Of a DNA stretch of 64,000 nt, positions 56,237-64,000 are shown piece by piece. The notes beneath the pieces are model-generated. The model did no database searches and had not been told where the DNA came from. It saw nothing but the letters and a program-made list of their open reading frames with translations. Within the stretch, counting starts at the first letter, position 1, and every line of letters begins with the position of its first letter. The stretch lies in the NCBI GenBank assembly GCA_031213475.1, contig JARUPZ010000030.1:5759661-5823660 (forward strand), read 5' to 3'. The translations under genes and the position numbers were made by a program. Origin of the DNA: Nereocystis luetkeana (Eukaryota > Sar > Phaeophyceae > Laminariales > Laminariaceae).

Positions 56237-56580
56237 AGAGCGTGTGCTGGTACGTGCCCGGTGCCCGAGGTTCAAAATTCAAACGAGCAGCACCGAAAGA
56301 CCAACCAATACTATACAAAACCACTTTTAAAAATCAGAACCCATAATACACGTTATATATTTTCACCCACACTTTTCTGTAGCCCGAAAACTCACAAAAT
56401 AAAAAGACAGAAATAACGTCTCAAAAATTTCCCATAATACTTGGCCTTAGAGCAGAAAAACGAAATGTCCTCCGGAAAAAAATGGCCGCAGACGTGCTTC
56501 CATTGGCTTTGTTGTCGGGGCTTTTGTCAATATCAGTTTTTTTTTGCGGGCAGCGCAACACAGGTGGTACATGACTTGGG

Positions 56581-59500
56581 CGATCAAGTGCGAATGGGAT
56601 TTGGGACTGCTGCAATTTCCCACAAAGCAATCGTGCAGAGCACCCCCCCGCGACCCCCGATTTGAAACTTGGCACGGGGATGAAGCACGAGCCTGGACGA
56701 ACTGGCCTTAAGCGGAAGCTATGGGCAGCCTGATATGGTTGCCGACCATGACGAGGACGGAGTTCGCAATCGCCGCACGTGCTGTTGCGACAGATTCCCA
56801 CAACCTTGCAAAAAGGCAGTGCTGAAGGTCATCTCATCCCTCCTCCTGGCTAGGATTTGTTACATGTATCTGGGAGGATCGGGGATGGAGCGAACGGCCT
56901 AAAGTGACGATGACTATGCCTACGACGCCCAAGATCGACGCTCGATGTCGAAGAAGGCCAATATTATGGGGAATGGGGCTGCGAGCTGACCAATAGTACT
57001 CAAATATGCGTCATTACATCACTACGGGAAGCATGGCACGAGCTGATAACGCCAAGAGTAGACCGTATGATCGCGGTGTGCGTTCATGTCTGGGATACGG
57101 GTAACGATAGTCTGCGCTGTGTTCGGGTGTGCGCGAAAATAGCTATACAAATGGACAGAGAGTGCTCCCGGGATGAATACACCACGGAATATCGGAGCGC
57201 GACAGCGGGCCGTGCAAACAGGAAACTTCACACCAACGCCACCCTCACCTGCTTCGGTATGGTAACCCTGATTAAATGTTGCTTCTATTGCTTGGCTCCA
57301 CATCCCTCTCCTTCCTCTGTCTCCGGAATGCCATGGCCGAACCCATCAAATAGGCTACCATCTTCGCTCGCTCGCCCGCGCTCAGCGACACTCTCGCTCC
57401 TTTCTTCTCGACGTCACCGAAGTAAAGCACCTACACATGTCGGCTCCTTCGGCTCCATGACTACGTCTAATAGCTGCGATATGTACCGGCGTGCAGTTGG
57501 TCGACCAAGGGGTCCGTGATACCAGTTTGTAAGATGAGGGCGTGGTTTTCGACGGAACGGGCGGTGGGGGGGATGATAAAGCTCAATGCCGCTAGAAATC
57601 TGCCGTTGTGCGTCGACCGCCGAAATTAAACGACGGTCGCTCGTAGGTGCGCCCGTTGGGTTTGTATAACTACGTCTCGCCCGCTCCCCCCCGGCGTCGG
57701 CAGCCGTATAAGCGACCGCAATCAGTGCCTGTGAGATACCAGTGTCCGTGCCGGGCAGATCTGTATTTGACGATCAGGGTCCAGGGGTCTCCTTGGCATT
57801 CCGGGTGCAATGACGACCTCGGGCGGGCGTCAAACCTAGACGCCCGCCTCCTCGGCAATGGCAGCATCCAGGATGCCGCCGATAGTTTCCAACGGCTGAG
57901 CAGCCACGAAGTCGAAAACCTGTGCGTTGAGGACTGCATTCTTCCTTTGTGGCTTCATTTGAGATGAGACTGGCGAACTGGGGTGGCAACGATCCTGGCG
58001 AGACTGCGGCACGGCTGGTGTCCGGGCGACCGTGAGTCGTTTCCATTGGAGCTTTTGTTTTTGTTGCGAAGCTCTAGAGGTTTAATTTGGAGTGATCTTT
58101 CGGTTGGGTGCACTGCACTCGATAATCCCTGTCAGGTGCAGCAGAGGTTGTGTTCCTCTGAGACGAAAACTCTCAGCCTAGTCAGTGCCTGAGCTATAAG
58201 AAAGTTGAGCCCTTCCTGTACGTAGCTGTCCTGGGCTCAAGGCATCATTCGTTGTGCACTTCTAGGGAATCTGTCTTTTTGGGTACCAAAATAAGAAAGC
58301 TCAACACAAGAAAATTCGATTTCGCGTGCCCTGAATAGGAAAGTCAACCCGAGCCCAATTTCAGGTTTCTTGTACACGTTAAAGGGCCGGTACTGTATTT
58401 CAGTAGTCCAACGATACTCGTAGGATATACGGACACTACAGTGCACACTGTCCATAGAATAACGTGAAACGTGATATCGAGCGCCGTCGCACGATTAACA
58501 GGCGGCAAAGCCACTCGAGCACGATGCTCTGTGACGCCATTCTGTGACTCGTCGTGGCGAACGATTCAGGTGTAAGACGATGTCTACATGGCATCACGTT
58601 GGCTTGTCCTGAGCTCTCGATTCTGAGTTTGATCACGACTACTGCTGTTGTGGTGCGGTTCTATTGTACGTCCTCGTCCTCGTCCTCCGTACGAGCTCAA
58701 CGGTCGCAGATACCTTGCCAATGCCTGCCAAGGTGCGTGCCTATTTGCGACACTGGTGTCGTGTTTCCTTATTTACGACTCCGCGCCTCGTCGTGGCACA
58801 CACCCCGGGTGACCCGGGGCTATTATCGAAGCGATCATGTAGTCAAAACGGCGCAGAACTCGACGAGATACCATGTGTTCTCCGCGTGCACCCGCAGATG
58901 TCAGGCTCTCTCACAGAACTGAAAAGTCCTTGTTGGGGACAAACCACTTGGAGCTACAGTCAGCACTATGTATAGGTCTACTACAGAAATATAAATATAG
59001 TACTCGTGCGTTGCATGTGCTGTACAATGAATTAATTATTTTGCAGCATGTCACACGAACAACCAGAGCATTCTGCGGGTGCTCGCGGCCAGCACTTTAA
59101 GTTTGAGTGCTGTGTCTGGCTCCTCTGGGGTGCGTGCCGCAAACATGACGCGGTGTCATAAACAAGGAATCACGACACCGGTGTCGCAAACAGTCGCACT
59201 GTTGTCGTGCGGTACGAGTATCAGGCATCAAACCACGGTATAGATATTAAACGATCCTTACATTTCCGTCTATAGTGGCACCTACGTGTGAACTAGAAAA
59301 AGAGTACAGATAATCGTTACGAGTGCAATACCTTGTGGCAAATATGTCGCTTACCAGTGCTGACAATTGGTACCCCAACCCGTAGGGTCAACTGCTATTG
59401 CTAGCCCGGTTCGCGTTTTGTGCTTCAGATTGCATACTGCTGTGTGGGGTTGCGCTATCATACGTTGTCGCGGTGTTGCGTGAGTTGTGGCGTCACATCT

Positions 59501-60103
59501 TCGTTGGGGTAGGTTTGATGTGGGTGCACACTTCCCTGCGATATATTTTTACCGACCACGCTGCCGGCTAAATACACCCTCCTCATGAGAAAGGTAAAGC
59601 GTTCTCAAGGGTTCTAACGCACAGTGCTCACCGAGACGCGGTTGGAATTGCCTCAATTACGCAAGGAGAAAGGAATTACGAGTATGAGCGCAAAGTCTCC
59701 GAGCGCGACACCTCCGCACCATGTGAAAACGGTTGCTTGCCCGGCTTGCCTCAAAATCTTCCAGCGTCCCTATATCTTGGCCACGAACAGGCATCCAAAC
59801 CGCGTTCAGCGTATACCTTCGGGGATACCTTCCCCAAAGGCTTGACGAGCCCTTGCTCACTACCAAGTCCATGCGACACCTTGACAGCAGTCTAGCACCA
59901 GGAAAGTGGCGCGCGGAATGGGACGTGTCTCCTGTCGTGCTACTCATGTCAAGTGTGCGGCGGAACCAAAACAAATTCCACCTATATTTGAATTATTGTC
60001 CCCTATTAGAAAACGCCTCCGTGATTTATACGCAACATCGTGTGGGTGGATGGCCTCAGGTATTCTGTGAGCGAGCTCCCCCTCCTCGCACCTCGGCTTA
60101 ACC
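56581..60103. other. Intergenic stretch upstream of RPS3A
   Basis: No gene could be supported. Frames at 57067-57519 (150 codons) and 57647-57967 (106 codons), both plus strand, have no recognisable domain. Tandem GTCCTC units lie near 58670-58685. The RPS3A promoter should lie in the last few hundred bases, but no TATA box is evident there. Confidence 0.3.
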
Positions 60104-63100
60104 ATGGCGGTCGGTGAGTACTCCCAGTGCAGGAGAGGATGAGGGAGCTTGTGTTTGGACAAGCTTTGCGTTGGAATGCTTGGTCGGGAGCATTTGCTTC
60201 GCGGGACTCGGCTGTGGACTGATGTCGATTTCTTTGCAGGCTTCGTGGCTGCGCCACGCTGGTTCCGGCGATGGCGGCTGCTGCTCAGGCGGGGTAGCGG
60301 CAGCTAGGGTCTATCGAGTCGGACATGCAAAGGAGGCAGTCGAGCTTGTGTTACCCATTTGAAGGCTGGCTAAGCACGGCATACGACTGCCGCGCCATAG
60401 CAAACCTAGCTCATGCTCGGAAATGGGTCTCGAAATGGCGGGTGGCCCTCATTTCTTGAGGCAGGGTGCTGAGTGCCGAGAATGTGGTGCGAGTGGCATT
60501 GCTCCAGTATTGGACGGCTATCCTCCACAGAGTTGGTGCTAAGTTGTCCGCTCGTCTTGTTCTCGTGGTCTGGCCACGGTCTGACACTTGATACCTTTTT
60601 ACTACGTTTGTGTTCGCTTTGATCACCCAGGCAAGACGAACAAGAAGGCCGGAAGGAAGGGCAACAAGAAGAAGACGTGAGTTTGATTGACATTGTTTGA
60701 GAGATTACCAGGTAGCATATCGTGATCGTAATGCTCGTGTCGATGGTTATCCACAGCAGGGTCAAAGCAAGGTTGTTCACGTGCCTTGCAAGAGGGTTTC
60801 TCCCCGAGACGCTGTTGGGGATAGGGTTGGTACGGCTTCCCGCGCGATCGAAGAGCACTACTCGCGGATTTGTCGCGACCCCCTTGGCATTGCCATGAAA
60901 AGCCTGCCTCGTATTTATTTACCAGAGTATCACAGGTCCGTGTAGCCGAGTACGATCAGAACGACGGTGCTGCTACTGCTGCAATCAGCTGCGTTTTAGC
61001 GATACCCGGTGCTCTGTTGCTGTTCTACCACCAGCATACTTTCGAGTAAAGCCGGATTTCCTCGCTCATCAGCATATTATACCGGTAGTAGTCTAATAGT
61101 AGAGGGTACATATTAGTCAGTCTAAAACATGATATTAATAGTAGCCAGTATATCGTATTAATAGTGTATTTCTAATGTACACGGCACTTTTCAAGGTCCG
61201 AGTCTGGTTTTTGTGTTCTAGTTGTAGTCGCCCAGGCTGCCCACAGCCCAACCCCGCCTGTCCACGCGCGAAAACTTCGTTTGCTGGTAATACCGGTAGT
61301 ACGATGGGTGCTGACTCGAAGTTGTTCTTGGCTGCATTGCAATGCTGTAACAGGGTGGACCCCTTCACCCTCAAGGAGTGGTACGACATCAAGGCGCCCT
61401 CCATCTTCCAAGTGCGCAACCCGGGCAAGACCCTCGTCACGCGGACCAAGGGAACGAGTGAGTTCGCGGTTTGTAGTACTACTGACTGGTTAGCGTGGTG
61501 GCTTGACGACCTCCGGTTGTGCGGTGAAATGCCTGTCATCGGACATACGTACCAGGTAGATACTGAAGTATGACGTCGTACGGGTTACCAATCAGCACCT
61601 TGCACGTGCTTCGAAGGCCGCGTTGATTATGTTGGCGTCTGATTGATTGCCCGCGCGACTCGGCGCGGTTGTGATCGTAGCACGCGGCAATCGTTTGAAC
61701 TCGTTCTGAAGTTGCAGTTATCGGGGTACTACTGTACTACAGTACTGTAGACTACGAGCCTATGACGAGACTTACGATGCAATTGCGACTCTGGACCTCT
61801 GACCTGCATGCCTCCGTTTCTTGTTTTGTCGGATTGTTTCCCGCTGCTGATGTGAGCAGAGATCGCTTCCGAGGGACTTAAGGGGCGCGTGTTCGAGTTC
61901 TCGCTTGGGGACCTGAACAACGATGAGGACCTCGTGAGTTGATTGCTCCTTTCGCAGTACTAGACGTTTGTGTGCAGGCACAACGTTACTTCTCGTGTAC
62001 TCGTACTCGTGGCGTCCCTGATGGGGAGGGGGCTGTTTAGGCGACTGAGCAAGCCACACGCTGAGAACAAACGCTCCGGAGGAGACACCGGCGTTGCTCC
62101 TTTACCTCCGAATCTAGTAGTGCTTGTTGTATACCAGGGTATATAGTACCACGCTTGATTTACCTCGAGGTGAGGCTCGTATTTGGACCGCACGCTCGAC
62201 CCCAAAAGGCTGGCAAACATAGTGCCTTCCTATTAATAGTAGCAGTTGCTAACCTTAAGGTTCTTGAGTCAACTGCCTTCGCTGTCGGACGTTGAGTTGG
62301 GCAACGACTGTTCACTGGGTTCGACTGTTCGCCACGCGCAGCTCAATGTTTGCTGTCCTTGCGGTTTACTATTAATAGCGTGTTGTATGACTGCTGTACG
62401 GAAGCTTCCCGGACTTGACCGCCCGCAAGGCATTGAAACAACAGTATACCGCACAAGCACATGTTCTGGTCTTTAGGGCGTTGCCATCCAGGTATGACAA
62501 GGATTATGGACGTGGTGACGAGAAGCGCCGTAAAACTCGGCTGACGAGTACTGGTAAAGTTGTTCGTTTTCATGTGATGATTGCATCTAAAGGCCGGAAG
62601 GGCTTGTTCATAGCGAGGGACCAAGGATACGTCTGCGCTTGGTTGTTCGGTCTTGGTCCGTATGATCCCCGATTCCCTTGTTTACAGCGAGGGACCAAGG
62701 ATACGACTGCGCTTGGTTGTCTGGTCTTTGGTCCGTATGATCCCCGATTCCCTTTCGCGAAAAGTTGCCGATTCTTGCGAAGTCACGTTTCAACATTTGT
62801 TTATATTTTTTTGGTTTCTTGAAACGAGCAATGTACCACTCGGCTCGCGGCGATGATGAGTTTACCTTCGTGCATGACCTTTCTGGGTGATGATTTCGAC
62901 TGCCCAGCTTGCCGCAAAGCCTCAACCTACTCCCGTCCCGCTTTGGCGTTGTCTTGCGAACCATCAGGGCTACCGGAAGGTGAAGCTTTGTTGCGAGGAT
63001 GTTCAGGGCACATCGGTCCTGACCAACTTCCACGGAATGGACCTTACCCGCGACAAGCTTTGCTCCCTCATCAAGAAGTGGCAGACGCTGATCGAGGCGC

Positions 63101-63141
63101 AGGTTGACGTCCGCACGACCGACGGCTACCTCCTCCGCATC
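60104..63141 (+). CDS. RPS3A: 40S ribosomal protein eS1 (S3a), 3-prime incomplete
   Basis: Five exons join in phase: 60104-60113, 60631-60676, 61354-61457, 61860-61933 and 62968-63141. The start ATG sits in a good context (AACCATGGCG). The product begins MAVG, then [90 protein letters not shown] and [20 protein letters not shown]. This is the conserved N-terminal half of eS1, a basic protein of the small ribosomal subunit that lies near the mRNA exit and translation initiation factors. Exon 1 holds only ten coding bases. The remaining C-terminal part, usually about 120 residues, was not found before 64000, so the gene runs off the window. Confidence 0.93.
62612..62755. repeat. 74-bp tandem duplication in RPS3A intron 4
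   Basis: The unit starting AGCGAGGGACCAAGGATACG at 62612 recurs at 62686 with a few substitutions. Both copies end GTATGATCCCCGATTCCC. Confidence 0.85.
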
Positions 63142-64000
63142 GTGAGTGTTGAACATCCCCCCCCCCCCCCCCGCCTTCGAACGATTCTGACCGCATGTAC
63201 GTCGTGAATCCCAAGGTATATAATATGGCCAGTGGTTTATCCCCCTTGCTTCTGACCTCGCATGTTTTTTTGTACCAGGTAAACCAGCTGCTTTTGTGAA
63301 AGGGCGCCTCTTTCCTGTCGTACGAGTAGCGATGTAAAGGCCAAACTGTAAACTGTCGCATAAGACATATCTGGTACTGGCAAAGCATGATGTCTTACAT
63401 TCGTAGCGGTGTATGGGTGGTATGACATATCAATGGAATCCAGTGTCTGTATACTTCAGGCGGAGATCGGAAAGACTCGCTACTTTCCTTCTTGCGTTAT
63501 TTTTGTTTCAGTTGCTATCATATACTGGCGAATTTGCGGAACGCTGGAGGTAAATGCGGTTACACCCACGCAACATATTTCGGCAGCCCTTCGCTGCAAT
63601 TTCGCTGGCGGTCGGTGTAGAAAGGCTTCATCTCAATTGCCTCGGTGGGCTGACTAACCTCGAACTACGCACGAACGATGTTTCATTCCCCCAAGTTGTT
63701 CCCGGACTCTAAAGCTCGTGCAGGCTGTCGCTGTCGTGGTTTTCGCAAAACGCGTGCCTGCCGCCACTTTTTCCCGTAGTTTCCGATTTTTGGTCTGGGT
63801 CCCGAAAGACGCGTTGATCCATACCTGGTATAAAGGGCACCAGAGACAGCGTGCATGCCGTCGTGTGGGTCGCCTTGACAGCCCAGGTCCAAAGGCTGAC
63901 CGATTTTTTGCACGCGGTGAAAGCAGCGGCAACTTCTACCTACTCGTACGGTCCTCCTGCGATGCGCCGATATTGCTTGAGCTGGCCGTTACGCCGGCCG
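63142..64000. other. Intronic right edge of window
   Basis: This should be intron 5 of RPS3A. A poly-C run lies near 63157-63171, and TACCAGGTAAACC and TACCTGGTATA motifs occur near 63277 and 63822. No further eS1 exon could be recognised on the plus strand. Confidence 0.4.

Larger units (their letters stand above)
55559..56446. mobile_element. PIF/Harbinger-like element H5, nested
   Basis: The 888-bp element begins GGCCAAGTATTATGGGAAAT and ends with the reverse complement, in TTA duplications at 55556-55558 and 56447-56449. The opposite arm of its host reads CGGAGCTAGAGCAG with no insert, confirming the site. It contains a CAG-rich open frame and a perfect 54-bp palindrome (55694-55747). 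Confidence 0.8.
55128..56580. mobile_element. Fold-back element hosting element H5
   Basis: The left arm (about 55128-55330) is repeated in inverse order, partly at about 55465-55555 and, after the H5 insertion, at about 56450-56580. Shared landmarks are CGTTTCCATCGAGCCAAAAT with its complement, and GCAGAAAAACGAAATGTCCT with its complement. The outer limits were not resolved. Confidence 0.6.

Noticed and set aside
61175-61573. 132-codon open frame as a separate gene
   Set aside because: Its central part is RPS3A exon 3; the flanks are intron read-through.

Overview
This window reads as nuclear DNA of an intron-rich photosynthetic stramenopile, most likely a brown alga. Four things suggest this. 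Genes are cut into many short exons with GTGAG-type donors. A plastid-type presequence has an A|F cleavage motif (ATAFPAR) at 5972. A cytosolic ribosomal protein gene has a eukaryotic layout. The intergenic and intronic space is crowded with small inverted-repeat transposons, a decayed Ty1/copia element and microsatellites. The lineage is an inference; no marker gene fixes it.

Five protein-coding loci can be supported. (1) 5465-5972, minus: first exon of a plastid-targeted SLC10A7/BASS-type transporter; later exons were not found. (2) 6424-17438, plus: a secreted protein with a chitobiase/Fn3-associated domain and a run of about 50-residue G-F-G-G-F / V-R-V-D-L repeats, roughly one repeat or half repeat per exon. 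(3) 19653-26298, minus: a platelet-activating-factor acetylhydrolase-like lipase whose ten exons join in frame and carry a complete Ser/Asp/His triad. (4) 41935-51656, plus: a 1349-residue peptide:N-glycanase whose 13 exons join in frame. It carries an N-terminal redox-type thioredoxin domain and C-terminal ILEI/FAM3-like, jacalin-like and PUB domains. (5) 60104-63141 and beyond the right edge, plus: ribosomal protein eS1 (RPS3A). A tRNA-Arg(CCG) lies at 15491-15563 inside an intron of locus 2.

The rest, about 26.3-41.9 kb, 51.7-60.1 kb and the large introns, is mostly mobile DNA. Several inverted-repeat elements begin GRCC and are flanked by TTA or TAA, as in PIF/Harbinger elements. Three copies of a 105-bp MITE sit in TA duplications. 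Other items are a 217-bp solo-LTR-like insertion, two longer dispersed repeats shared between 17-18 kb, 33-36 kb and 44-46 kb, and large fold-back structures. Several insertions are nested, and the empty site can be read from another copy in this same window, which fixes their boundaries.

The genes do not form one pathway. The glycanase is the outstanding locus: a cytosolic ERAD deglycosylase fused to a thiol-redox module, possible glycan-binding modules and a p97/Cdc48-docking module.
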